Assembly: GCA_964494625.1 (NCBI GenBank)
Contig: CAZBRT010000002.1
Span: forward strand, 434,001 to 498,000
Source: UBA2784 sp964494625
Lineage (GTDB): Bacteria > Pseudomonadota > Alphaproteobacteria > Micropepsales > Micropepsaceae
DNA: 64,000 nt
Reading direction: 5' to 3'
A program made the translations under genes and the position numbers. Shown here piece after piece: positions 36,082 to 45,455 of this stretch. Every line of letters starts with the position of its first letter. Within the stretch, counting starts at the first letter, position 1. The notes under the pieces were generated by a model. That model was not told the origin of the DNA, searched no databases, and saw only the letters and a program-made list of their open reading frames with translations.

Positions 36082-38292
36082 ATGAAACGCATCCTCACCC
36101 TCCTTGCTGCCGTGCTTTTTTCTGTCGCCCTGGCGCGTGACGCGCGCGCAGGCGGCACGGCGGAGCCGCGCACGATCATCGGCATCTGGAACAGCCACGA
36201 GGACGACGACTATCGTCTCTCGAACGTGCATGCGCTGGCTGAAATGCCGCTCAATCATCTGGGGCTTGTCGTTGAGGCGCATGACATCTTTGCGGAGTTG
36301 CCTTCGCTTGACGGGCGCGGCGATGTGCGCGGCATCCTTATCTGGGTCACCGATGACCGGCTGGATGATGCCCACGCGCGGGCGCTGGCCGGTTGGCTGG
36401 AAGCGGCAACGTCACGCAACATTCCGGTAGTCGTCTTCGGGGCAATGCCTGGCGACACACTCATGGATGAAACGCCGGGTGATCCCGCCCTTGCCGCGCG
36501 CATGTTCGCCGCCATCGGCCTCGTTGATCTGGGGGGCTGGCTTCCCTACAGCCATGATTTGTCAATCACCCAGATCGACCGCGACATGCTGGAGTTCGAG
36601 CGCAAGCTTGATGACGCGCTGCCACCGGTCGGGATCGTGCGCGCCGCGCCGGGCACGATGGACGCGCGCCCGCTCATCACGCTTCTGCGCCGCAATGATC
36701 CCGCCAGCGAGACAAGCCCCGCCATCATCACGCCGCAAGGCGCCTATGTGCAGTCCGAGTTCATCATCTGGGGCGGCAAGGATGGCGCGTTCCGCGCGTG
36801 GCGGCTCAACCCGTTCCTGTTCTTCCGCGATGTCTATCGTACAGTGGGCCTGCCCAAGCCCGACACGACAACCCTGAACGGGCGGCGCATCTATTACAGC
36901 CACATCGACGGAGATGGCTGGGTCAATGTCTCGAACGCCGACGGCTATCGCGACCGCGGCGTCATTTCGGCGGAAGTGATCCTGCGTGAAGTGATCGAGG
37001 CCTATCCGGACCTGCCGGTGACAGTTGCACCGATCGCGGCCGAGATTGATCCCGCCTTCGGTGCACGCGCCGATGCGATCGACGTCACGCGTCGCATTCT
37101 CGCGCTGCCGCAGGTGGAAGCAGCCAGCCACACCTATTCGCATCCCTATCAGTGGGACTTCTTCGGCCCCACCTATGACGTTGCGCGCGACCTTGCCTTT
37201 GCGGGCTTCTATCCAAAGGTCCGGATTGATCCTTCGGTCAGCCAGATCAGCCCGGCCGCACGCAGCTCATTGGCCGGCAATTATGAATTGCCGCGCGCCT
37301 ATGGCGACATTCCCTATAATCTCGAGCGCGAGATTTCGGGCTCGATCGGGATCATCAACGGACTTGCGCCGGAGGGGCGGCCCGGCCGCCTCATCCAATG
37401 GTCGGGCGATACGTCGCCTGGCGAGGATGTGCTGGCGCTTGTACGCACCCTGGGCTTCCTCAACATCAATGGCGGCGATACGCGCTTTGACGGTGACTGG
37501 CCGTCCTACACGGCAGTGTCACCGATCGGGCGACAGCTTGGACGCGAGCGGCAGATCTATGCGTCGCAGGCCAACGAAAACCTTTATACAGACCTGTGGC
37601 GCGGCCGCTTCTTCGGCTTCCGCTTTCTTGAAACGTCGCTGCGCAACACGGAAAGCCCGATCCGCGTCAAGCCGATCAACATCTATTACCACATGTATTC
37701 CGGCGAGCGCGAGGAGGGGCTTGATGCCTTGCGCCGCAATCTCGATTATGCGCGCGGTGAGGCCATTGCCCCCATCACCACATCGCACTTTGCTGAAATC
37801 GCCAACGGCTTTTTCGGAACCAGCATCACGCGCGAGGGCGATGGCTGGGTGATTACGGGGCGCGGCGCGCTCAATACGATCCGTTTTGATGACGCCGCTG
37901 ACATGCTGCCGGACCTCAAGCGCTCGCGCGGCGTGATGGGGGCCGTGCATTTCCAGGGCTCGCTCTATGTCTCGCTTGATCCCGACGCCGCCGATCCCTT
38001 CATCGTCCTGACCACACACGATCCGGGCCTTCCCCTCATGGTGGAGTCGCGCTGGGCCGTGCGGTCGCTGGAGCGGACGGCGGACAAACTCACCTTCACT
38101 GCCAACGGCTTTGGCGAGGGTGACATGATCTGGCAAGTGACGCCGCTGAGTGCGTGGACAGTCATTGTCAATGGCCGCGATCAGGCGCGTGTCGTTGCAA
38201 CCGACGAAGGCGAGGCGGCCTTTGTCCTGCCTGCCCTGCTCGCCATGCAGGATGTCAGCGTGGTCCTGAAGCGCGAGGGTGGCAGCGAATGA
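36082..38292 (+). CDS. pelA: PelA-like periplasmic polysaccharide deacetylase
   Basis: This secreted protein of 736 residues starts with a signal peptide (about 1-24). The first ~230 residues carry no glycoside hydrolase motif that I recognise, unlike the hydrolase found at the start of Pseudomonas PelA. The core is a deacetylase of the PelA type: YYSHIDGDGW supplies Asp276 and Asp278, and ASHTYSHPY supplies His350 and His354, the four metal-binding or catalytic positions in that family. Pel polymer is partly de-N-acetylated by such enzymes. It overlaps the following TPR gene by 4 bp. Identity as PelA rests on the deacetylase core and the gene neighbourhood. Confidence 0.8.
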   Translation: MKRILTLLAAVLFSVALARDARAGGTAEPRTIIGIWNSHEDDDYRLSNVHALAEMPLNHLGLVVEAHDIFAELPSLDGRGDVRGILIWVTDDRLDDAHARALAGWLEAATSRNIPVVVFGAMPGDTLMDETPGDPALAARMFAAIGLVDLGGWLPYSHDLSITQIDRDMLEFERKLDDALPPVGIVRAAPGTMDARPLITLLRRNDPASETSPAIITPQGAYVQSEFIIWGGKDGAFRAWRLNPFLFFRDVYRTVGLPKPDTTTLNGRRIYYSHIDGDGWVNVSNADGYRDRGVISAEVILREVIEAYPDLPVTVAPIAAEIDPAFGARADAIDVTRRILALPQVEAASHTYSHPYQWDFFGPTYDVARDLAFAGFYPKVRIDPSVSQISPAARSSLAGNYELPRAYGDIPYNLEREISGSIGIINGLAPEGRPGRLIQWSGDTSPGEDVLALVRTLGFLNINGGDTRFDGDWPSYTAVSPIGRQLGRERQIYASQANENLYTDLWRGRFFGFRFLETSLRNTESPIRVKPINIYYHMYSGEREEGLDALRRNLDYARGEAIAPITTSHFAEIANGFFGTSITREGDGWVITGRGALNTIRFDDAADMLPDLKRSRGVMGAVHFQGSLYVSLDPDAADPFIVLTTHDPGLPLMVESRWAVRSLERTADKLTFTANGFGEGDMIWQVTPLSAWTVIVNGRDQARVVATDEGEAAFVLPALLAMQDVSVVLKREGGSE

Positions 38293-41264
38293 AGCGTGGC
38301 GCCATCATCGGCGTTCTTCTTGGTCTGTCGGGCGTGGCGGCAGGTGTGCTGCTCGTTCCCGGCGGGCTTGAGCTTGCCGAAATGCAGTTCCGCGACGAGA
38401 ACCACCGCGAGGCGCTGGCGGCATTCGAACGGCGCTGGGAGAGTGGCGATCACAGCCGCGAAGTTGCCGTGCGCCTCTCCGACCTCTATTTGCGGCTGAG
38501 CGCGCTCGACAAAGCCTCCGGCATCCTTGAGACGTTTCTTGCCGACAACGGCTATGACCTTGAGATGCGCCTGCGGCTTGCACAGATTTTTGTGGACTCG
38601 CAGCGCATCAAGGAAGCTATCGCAACATTGATGGGCATCGCGCGTGAAGATGCGGATGCCGACATATTGCGGCGGCTGGCGGGCCTGCAGAATTTCGCGG
38701 GCATGAGCGCGGCGCGGGGCGAGACCCTGGCACTCCTCTGTGAGACCGGCGCAGCGACTTTCGACGAGCATGTCGAGGCTGCGCGGCAACTCGCCCAGAC
38801 CGGCGCACACAAGCGGGCGCTCACGATCCTCTACAACGCGGCCACGCGCTTTCCTGATGCGCTCACGCTGCCGTTTGTGCAGTTCTTCATGGCGCTTTCG
38901 GCGGATGCCGGGCGCATCGATCTGGGTCTCGCGCTGGGGCGCTTCTGGTGGGAGCGGCATCGCGATGGCGCCGCTTTCGAGATCGTCCTCCTGCAATTGG
39001 TGCGGCTCGGGCAGATTGATGCGGCGCTCGCCTTCTCGCGCGCAATCGCCCCGCTGGCGCCAAGTGACGCGCGCACGCAGGTCGCGGCTGCAGGGTTTGA
39101 AGCGCTCTTCGGCGACAGCGGACTTGCCATGCAGATGCTGCGCACGCTGCGCGACACAAAGCGCCTGTCGCTGGAAGGTGCTGTCCTTCTGATCGATCTT
39201 GCCATGCGGCGCGGGCTGATGGATGAAGCCTTTGCGGTCGCCGAGGAAGCCTCCTTTCCCGTCCTGCCGCGCTGGCTCAAGGGTGGATTGGCGTCGCTGG
39301 CACAGTCTGCCTCACGCAGTGATTTTGCGCGCGCAGTGCTGGCGCAATACCCTGACGGGGGCGGCGTCGGCGAACCGGCGCTTCAGGGCCGCCTGTTGCT
39401 TGCTGCCGGAGATCGCACCGGCGCAGGGCGCAAGGCGCAGGAGAGCGCGCGGCTTGATGACCCCGAGCCTGCAGAGCGGCTTGACCTTGTGCAGCTCTAT
39501 ACCGACCTTGGCGAGCGCGACAAGGCAACGCGCGCGCTTGCGCCGCTGAAAGACCTCGTTGCCACGATGGCCGCGGATGAGTTGCCGCCGCTGATCGTTG
39601 CCGCCGCGCGCCTCGACAAGACCGAACTTGCACTCATGGCCGCCGAGCGCTTTGCGCAATTGCGGCCCGGGTCCGCTGCCAATGTGCTGCTCGCGCGCGC
39701 CTATGCGGTCGCGGGGCACGGGCAGAAGGCGCTGGACCTTCTTGTCGGCATGGATTTGACGCGCGACGACGTGGAGGAAGCCTATATCGCCGCGTTGCGG
39801 GCGCTGGACGAACGCGCAGCGCTGCAAGAGCATCTCTATCGCCGCCTGTTGCAATCGCCACTGACGGAGGAGCGGCGGCTGTCGCTGCTTTATGCGCTCA
39901 ATGATTCCGGGCCGCCTTTCACGCGCGGCATCAGCGACGTTGCCGCCCGGATTGAAGGCGAGTTGCGTGATGAACTCTCGCCTGCCGGGCGATCCATCCG
40001 GCTGTCGCTCCTTGGCGTGATTGATCCATCGCGCGCCCTTCCCTGGCTTGAGGCAGCCGCGCGGGAAGATCCCTTGCGTGACGGGCCTGCCTATGTCGAT
40101 GCCTTGCGCAAGCTCAACCGGCAGGAAGCGCTGGTCGCCTACATCGCAAGTGTCCTGCCCAATCTGCCCGATGGACCTGTGGCGGACGGGTTCCTTTATG
40201 TGCTGATCGAGCTCAAGGCCTATGCGGCTGCCCTGCCCGGTCTTGAGGTCCGCGCGCGTGCACGTGGTGGCGATTGGGACAGCGCCTTTCTGGACGCCCT
40301 GAAGCAGACCGGCAATCATGACCGCCTGATCGCCTATGCGCGCGACATGGCGCAGTCGCCAGGCGTGACCGCCGAACGCCAACGCAACCTTGCCTTCATC
40401 CTGCTGGAGGCAGGTGCGCGCGAGGATGCGGAAGCGATCTTCATCGTGCTGGCAGAGGCGAGCGGCCCCTTGTCGCCGGATGCGCAGCAATTGCTGTTCC
40501 TCTTCGGACCACGGCCGTCAGCCGACCGCATCGCCTATCTGTTGCGGCAGGCCGAAGGAGCAAGCGGACCTGCCCGCGCGCAATGGCTGCGCCATGTCGT
40601 CAATGCGGGTGCGCCGGGCGATGCACTGCGCATCGCGCGCACCATGATGGGTGAAAATTACGACCGCGATTTTGCGATGGTCATGATGTCCGCGATGGCG
40701 GCGCTGAAGGATCGCAGCCTGATGGCCGCGCTGACACGCCTCATCCTTGCCCATGAGACAGACGGCAAAGCCCTGCTCGCGATGGCGCGCGACGCCGAAG
40801 CGACGCCCGCACCTGCAGAAGCCTTCGCGCTTTTCAGTGCGGCTGGCGAGAAGGGTGAAGTTGCCGCCTATGAGGGTGCGGCGGCGGCGGCCATTGTCCT
40901 TGCAAGGCCGCGTGATGCGCTGGCGATGCTCGACGCCTTTGCGCGCGCTGGCGGCAAGAGCTTTACGGCCGACTATTTGTCGGCGGAATCCCTCTATGCG
41001 CTCAACCGCAAGGCCGACGCGCGCGCATGGTATGAGCGCGCGCTGGTCGGTGCGAAGGCAGCACCCGCGACCTCCAAACCAGCCTTGCGGATCATTGCAC
41101 TTTGCCTCATCCGGCTTGGCAATATCAGCGAAGCACGGTCCGCCATCGACAAGGTGCTGGCGGCCCACCCGGGGGACCGGGGGATTCGCGCCGAGATCGG
41201 CAGCGCATTGATCGATGCAGGGGCGCTCGACCTCGCCGCCCAAATCCTTGAGGGGCAAGGCTAA
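38289..41264 (+). CDS. pelB: Large TPR protein, PelB N-terminal-like
   Basis: This 991-residue protein has an N-terminal membrane anchor (about 4-22, GAIIGVLLGLSGVAAGVLLV) followed by an almost continuous array of TPR-type helical repeats. In Pseudomonas, PelB is one protein of a long TPR scaffold plus an outer-membrane beta barrel. Here the TPR part ends without a barrel and the barrel is encoded by the next gene, so PelB appears to be split. The TPR array would span the periplasm and bind PelA. ATG 38289 overlaps the deacetylase stop; the frame opens further upstream inside that gene. Confidence 0.8.
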   Translation: MKRGAIIGVLLGLSGVAAGVLLVPGGLELAEMQFRDENHREALAAFERRWESGDHSREVAVRLSDLYLRLSALDKASGILETFLADNGYDLEMRLRLAQIFVDSQRIKEAIATLMGIAREDADADILRRLAGLQNFAGMSAARGETLALLCETGAATFDEHVEAARQLAQTGAHKRALTILYNAATRFPDALTLPFVQFFMALSADAGRIDLGLALGRFWWERHRDGAAFEIVLLQLVRLGQIDAALAFSRAIAPLAPSDARTQVAAAGFEALFGDSGLAMQMLRTLRDTKRLSLEGAVLLIDLAMRRGLMDEAFAVAEEASFPVLPRWLKGGLASLAQSASRSDFARAVLAQYPDGGGVGEPALQGRLLLAAGDRTGAGRKAQESARLDDPEPAERLDLVQLYTDLGERDKATRALAPLKDLVATMAADELPPLIVAAARLDKTELALMAAERFAQLRPGSAANVLLARAYAVAGHGQKALDLLVGMDLTRDDVEEAYIAALRALDERAALQEHLYRRLLQSPLTEERRLSLLYALNDSGPPFTRGISDVAARIEGELRDELSPAGRSIRLSLLGVIDPSRALPWLEAAAREDPLRDGPAYVDALRKLNRQEALVAYIASVLPNLPDGPVADGFLYVLIELKAYAAALPGLEVRARARGGDWDSAFLDALKQTGNHDRLIAYARDMAQSPGVTAERQRNLAFILLEAGAREDAEAIFIVLAEASGPLSPDAQQLLFLFGPRPSADRIAYLLRQAEGASGPARAQWLRHVVNAGAPGDALRIARTMMGENYDRDFAMVMMSAMAALKDRSLMAALTRLILAHETDGKALLAMARDAEATPAPAEAFALFSAAGEKGEVAAYEGAAAAAIVLARPRDALAMLDAFARAGGKSFTADYLSAESLYALNRKADARAWYERALVGAKAAPATSKPALRIIALCLIRLGNISEARSAIDKVLAAHPGDRGIRAEIGSALIDAGALDLAAQILEGQG

Positions 41265-41384
41265 AGCACGCTGGAAAGGTGCTGTTAACCATTTGGGAAC
41301 CATGCTGTCGCCTGCAAGGGTTTGTGGGCGGGCCGATGACCGGTCAACCGCCCATCTTCCTTCGCGCGGAATGCAGTGGGCAGC

Positions 41385-42974
41385 ATGGCGGGTTTCATCA
41401 AACTTCGACGGCAGGCGGCAGTGTTTGCAACGCTGCTCGCGATCGCATGCCTGCCATCCACCATTGCACACGCGGCACCTCCCTTTACGGCGCAGGAGAC
41501 AGCAAACGGACTTGAAATCCGATTCGACGGATTGACGCTTGCCGATTCCACGATCAACGCCGCACAGAACGAGATCGCGCTCAAATTTTCCAATCCCGTC
41601 CCCGATGGCGTCTTTGCAGCCCTTGAAACATCGTGGCCGCAATGGATCGCCTTTTCCTTTTCCGGCTATGACAGCGCCGTAGTGCGCGCGTCGCGCCCCG
41701 TGACTTTCACGGCCCATGGCGATGGCAGCGGCTTTACGCTTGTGCTTTCAACCGGTGGCGCGGCGACGCCAGAAACAACCGACGGCACAGCCGATCCGGT
41801 TGAAGTGCAGAAGGCCCGCCTTCTCTCCGAGGCGGGAGAGGCTGGTGCCGCGCGGGATGCCTTTGGCCGCCTGATTGCCGCCCACCCGCGCGATGGCGCG
41901 TTGCGCCGGGCCGCCGGTGACGCCGAGATGCGCGCGGGCAATCCTGCTGATGCCCTTTCCCACTATGACGCAGCGCTTGCGCTCGTCCCCGACGATGCTT
42001 CGCTGCGGGCCGCGCGCGCGCAGGCCTTGCGCGAGATCGGGTCCTTCATCCGCGCCGGCAGCGATTGGCAGATCGTGGAAGACGCCGACACGCAATTGCA
42101 ATCAGATGTCGAGGGCCGCATCCATCTGGGCGGCGGTGTCGCTGTCGCCTTTTCTGGCGAAAACCGCTCTGTCGAGGACGACGCGGTGCAGGTGCCCGCC
42201 GATGGCAGCCTTGACGCCTATGACGAGACGCGTCAGCGCGGCGAGGTCTCGCTTGCCTATGCACGCGACGGCTTTGAATTGCGCGCCGGGATCACCGGCC
42301 AGACCGGTGGCGAGGCGCCATCGGATGTGGGTGCTGTTGCCGCGCTCTTGCGCCGGACGCCGGACGATGAGATCGAATTGCGTGCCGCCTGGCACGAGCC
42401 ATGGTGGGAGACGACATCCGGCATCCGCTACAACGGGACACGCGACACCGCGCATCTCTCCTATTCGCGGCGCATTTCGCCTTCGCTCTCGGCCTCGGTC
42501 GGGTTGCGCGTGGCGCGCTACGGCATTGACGGCGAGGATGATCTGGCCCGGACCTTCGGCTTCCATGCAGGCTTGCGCAAGAACTGGCGCGTGGGCCGCG
42601 ATACGGACCTCTCGCTCGGCTATGGCGTTGACGGCGAGTACCTGATCGAAAACGAGACGCGGCTAGACGGCTTCCTTTCGCCCTATTCGCCCATCGACAT
42701 CAATGACAACGAAACCCATGCCATCGATCTGTCGCTCGGTTCCCTTCTGGCACCTGGTCTGCGCACGGATGCCTATGCGGGCTTTGCCTATGACCGCTTT
42801 GGTTCCAACGGGCCCTTCGGCGGCCTCTCATTGACATGGACGCCCGTCGACAATGTCGACCTCACGCTTTCGGCAAGCCATTCCGCCGTCTCGGGCCGGT
42901 CGGGCGAGGAAGGCGGGGTGACACGCGCGGGCGCCAGCCTGACATGGCGCCTTGCGCCGCCCGGCAATGAGTGA
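41385..42974 (+). CDS. Outer-membrane beta-barrel protein with N-terminal TPR, PelB C-terminal-like
   Basis: This 529-residue protein has a signal peptide, a beta-rich N-terminal part, a short TPR block (EAGEAGAARDAFGRLIAAHP to LREIGSFIRAG), and then about 250 residues of alternating amphipathic strands. In place it corresponds to the outer-membrane porin part of PelB, through which Pel polymer leaves the cell. The start could be GTG 41376 or ATG 41385; I used the ATG. A gap of 120 bp separates it from the TPR gene, the only sizeable gap in the cluster. It overlaps pelD by 8 bp. Confidence 0.75.
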   Translation: MAGFIKLRRQAAVFATLLAIACLPSTIAHAAPPFTAQETANGLEIRFDGLTLADSTINAAQNEIALKFSNPVPDGVFAALETSWPQWIAFSFSGYDSAVVRASRPVTFTAHGDGSGFTLVLSTGGAATPETTDGTADPVEVQKARLLSEAGEAGAARDAFGRLIAAHPRDGALRRAAGDAEMRAGNPADALSHYDAALALVPDDASLRAARAQALREIGSFIRAGSDWQIVEDADTQLQSDVEGRIHLGGGVAVAFSGENRSVEDDAVQVPADGSLDAYDETRQRGEVSLAYARDGFELRAGITGQTGGEAPSDVGAVAALLRRTPDDEIELRAAWHEPWWETTSGIRYNGTRDTAHLSYSRRISPSLSASVGLRVARYGIDGEDDLARTFGFHAGLRKNWRVGRDTDLSLGYGVDGEYLIENETRLDGFLSPYSPIDINDNETHAIDLSLGSLLAPGLRTDAYAGFAYDRFGSNGPFGGLSLTWTPVDNVDLTLSASHSAVSGRSGEEGGVTRAGASLTWRLAPPGNE

Positions 42975-44382
42975 GCGCCCGCTTGTCTCCCGGTCACCCG
43001 CGCGTGCGCTGCCACGCGCGTCGAAGTTCCATGGCATGTCTGTCGCCGCACTCTTCGAGACGCTGGCCGGCATCTTCGCCATTCTGGTCATAGACTTCCT
43101 GTTCTTTGACGGCACGAGGTTCCGCGACGAAGCGTTCCATCCCTTCTGGATCGTCGTCGTCCTGATCGCTGCCCAATACGGCACGGCGGAGGGGCTTGCG
43201 GCGGCTGTCCTCTCTTCGCTGGCGCTGCTGGCAGGCAATTTGCCGCCACAGCCATTGAGCGAGGACCTTTATGCGTGGCTTGCGCGCATCGCGCTGATGC
43301 CTGCGCTCTGGCTTTCAACCGCACTCGTCGTCGGCGAGTTGACCCAGCGCAAGCGCAACCACATCACTGACCTTGAACTTCTGGCGGATCAGGAGAGTGC
43401 GCGGCGCCATGCTGCCGAAGAATCCGCGCGACGCTTTGCCGCCGCCAATCAGGCGCTGGAAGAGCGCATCGCGGGTCAGATCCGCACCGTCATCAATCTC
43501 TATCGCGGCGCGCGCGCGGTTGAAGGCCGCAAGCCGGGCGACGTGCTTCTGGGCATTGCCGAACTTGTGCGCGCGGTGATGAGCCCCGGCAAGTTCTCGA
43601 TCTTCTTCCTCAACAACGGCGTCCTTGAAGCGAGTTTCAACGAAGGCTGGACGGCTGGCGACAGTTTCACCCGGCTGATCGCGCCGGGGCACCCTTTGCA
43701 TCAGGCGATTGTCGGGCAGCGCCGTCACCTATCCTATGCCACGCGCGAGGACCAGCTGATCCTGGGGCGCGAGGGCATTCTTGCAGGACCCATCGCATCG
43801 GCCGACACCGGCGCGCTGATCGGGATGATCAAGGTCGAGCAATTGCAGTTTCTTGATCTCAATTTTTCGGCGATCCAGAATTTCCGCATCCTGTGCGACT
43901 GGATCGGTCATGCCTTTTCGCGGGCTGAAGCCTTTGCGCAGTCGAATGAACGCAGTTCGGTGGGTGCGGGCGGCGCCGTGATGTCGTCCTATGTGCTCAA
44001 CCGCTTCCTGCCCTTCATGCAGGCGCTGGCAAAGCGCCAGAACTTCGGGCTTGGGCTTGCGGAGATCGAGATCGCCGGCGTGCTGCCGGGCTCGCAGCAG
44101 GAAATCGACAAGGCGCAGGCCGTGGCGGATGCGCTCGCCCGCTCTTTCCGCGACACCGACATCGGCTTTGCCACCGAGCGGCATGACCGCCCCTTTGCCG
44201 TCGTGCTGCCCGCCGTCTCGCGGCTGGAGGCCGATCATGTGAGCGAGCGGCTCAAGCTTGAAATCAACGCGCGCTTGCGCGGCCTTGGCTATCGCGGCGG
44301 CTGCGAGGTTTTCGTGCGCATGCTGCATGAACCGGACGCGCGCGCGCCCGAAACCGACATTGTGCCCGAGGTCGTGCCGTGA
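42967..44382 (+). CDS. pelD: PelD, c-di-GMP-responsive inner-membrane component
   Basis: PelD (471 residues) has hydrophobic spans in its first ~120 residues, a coiled-coil segment, a GAF domain and a degenerate GGDEF domain at the C-terminus. The catalytic GGDEF motif is absent (replaced by ERHDRPF), but an RxxD inhibitory-site motif remains as Arg395-Asp-Thr-Asp398, in the same place relative to the lost GGDEF. In Pseudomonas that motif binds c-di-GMP and switches Pel synthesis on. ATG 42967 overlaps the preceding stop (ATGAGTGA) and GTG 44379 of the next gene overlaps its own stop. Confidence 0.88.
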   Translation: MSERPLVSRSPARALPRASKFHGMSVAALFETLAGIFAILVIDFLFFDGTRFRDEAFHPFWIVVVLIAAQYGTAEGLAAAVLSSLALLAGNLPPQPLSEDLYAWLARIALMPALWLSTALVVGELTQRKRNHITDLELLADQESARRHAAEESARRFAAANQALEERIAGQIRTVINLYRGARAVEGRKPGDVLLGIAELVRAVMSPGKFSIFFLNNGVLEASFNEGWTAGDSFTRLIAPGHPLHQAIVGQRRHLSYATREDQLILGREGILAGPIASADTGALIGMIKVEQLQFLDLNFSAIQNFRILCDWIGHAFSRAEAFAQSNERSSVGAGGAVMSSYVLNRFLPFMQALAKRQNFGLGLAEIEIAGVLPGSQQEIDKAQAVADALARSFRDTDIGFATERHDRPFAVVLPAVSRLEADHVSERLKLEINARLRGLGYRGGCEVFVRMLHEPDARAPETDIVPEVVP

Positions 44383-45455
44383 GGGCACAAGCGCCTGCAA
44401 CGATTGAGCCGCGCGATGTGGCAGCATCCGCCCGGCTTGCCGATGTGCTGCTGGCACTTCTGGTGACGGGGCTATCGGCCGCGATCTTCCTCCTTTTTGC
44501 CGCGGGCGAGATCGGCGGCCTCCTGTTTCTTGGGGGTCATATTCTTGTTTGCGCCATTCCGCTTGCCGTCATGCTTGCAGAGCGGCCGCAGATACGGCGT
44601 GAGAGCGCCGTGCTGGCCATCGGCGCCCTGTTCATGGGACCTTTGGGTGCGGCGGGATCGCTTCTGGCCTTGCTCCTTTCCATCCCGATGCGGCGCGCTG
44701 CGACACCTTTCCACCGTTGGCGCGAAATGCTTTTCGGCTTTGACGATGGCGAGGATCATGCCCCGCCACTTTCCGGGTCGCCCGGATCGGTAAGCAATCT
44801 TGCATCCTTCAGCGATGTGCTGGCCTTCGGCACCACGCCGATGAAGCTCAACATCGTTGCCTTGATCGGCCGCGAGTTCCGGCCGGTGTTCGCGCCCGTG
44901 CTGCAGAAGGCGTTGCGCGACAATGTTCCCGCCGTGCGCGTTCAGGCCGCCGCCGTTGCAGCAGCGCTTGAACACGATTTCCACCAGCGCCAGTCGGATG
45001 CTGAAGCCGACATCACCACGCAAGGCGCCACTGCCGACAACTTCACCCGGCTTGGCGCGATCCACGCCGATTTTGCGGCGTCCGGCCTTCTGGAGGAGGA
45101 GCGCACACGCGCCCATCTGCACGATGCCGAGCGCGCACTGCGTGCGGCCCTTGAGCTTGATCCGCGGCATATCGATGCGCGGCGGCGGCTTGGCGAATTG
45201 CTTGCCTTTCACGGGCAAGCGAGCGAGGCGGCAACGCTGCTGCAGCCCTTGCTTGCGCAAGGCACGCGCGACGCGGAAACCGTTGCTGCATGGGGTGAGG
45301 CCATGTTGCGGCTGGGCGATGGCGACCGGCTGCGCGCGGCTGCGGCTGCCCTTGCTGCCGATGGCATGGCGGCCGCCGATACCGCCCTGGGCCAGGCACT
45401 CAGCGTATGGATGCCATCCGAAGGACAGGCGCAGCCGCAGCGGGTGCGCACATGA
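44379..45455 (+). CDS. pelE: PelE, inner-membrane Pel component
   Basis: This 358-residue protein has two or three N-terminal membrane spans (LADVLLALLVTGLSAAIFLLF, then LLFLGGHILVCAIPLAVML) and a soluble C-terminal part with TPR-like helices (AERALRAALELDPRHIDARRRLGELLA). In Pel systems PelE bridges PelD with PelF and PelG. It starts with GTG at 44379 in a 4-bp overlap with pelD, and its stop overlaps pelF by 4 bp. Identity comes from order and architecture; sequence of PelE is poorly conserved. Confidence 0.8.
   Translation: MRAQAPATIEPRDVAASARLADVLLALLVTGLSAAIFLLFAAGEIGGLLFLGGHILVCAIPLAVMLAERPQIRRESAVLAIGALFMGPLGAAGSLLALLLSIPMRRAATPFHRWREMLFGFDDGEDHAPPLSGSPGSVSNLASFSDVLAFGTTPMKLNIVALIGREFRPVFAPVLQKALRDNVPAVRVQAAAVAAALEHDFHQRQSDAEADITTQGATADNFTRLGAIHADFAASGLLEEERTRAHLHDAERALRAALELDPRHIDARRRLGELLAFHGQASEAATLLQPLLAQGTRDAETVAAWGEAMLRLGDGDRLRAAAAALAADGMAAADTALGQALSVWMPSEGQAQPQRVRT

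Noticed and set aside
41285..41300. CtrA-like site before the barrel gene (TTAACCATTTGGGAAC)
   Set aside because: The second half-site has two mismatches, too weak to list as a feature.
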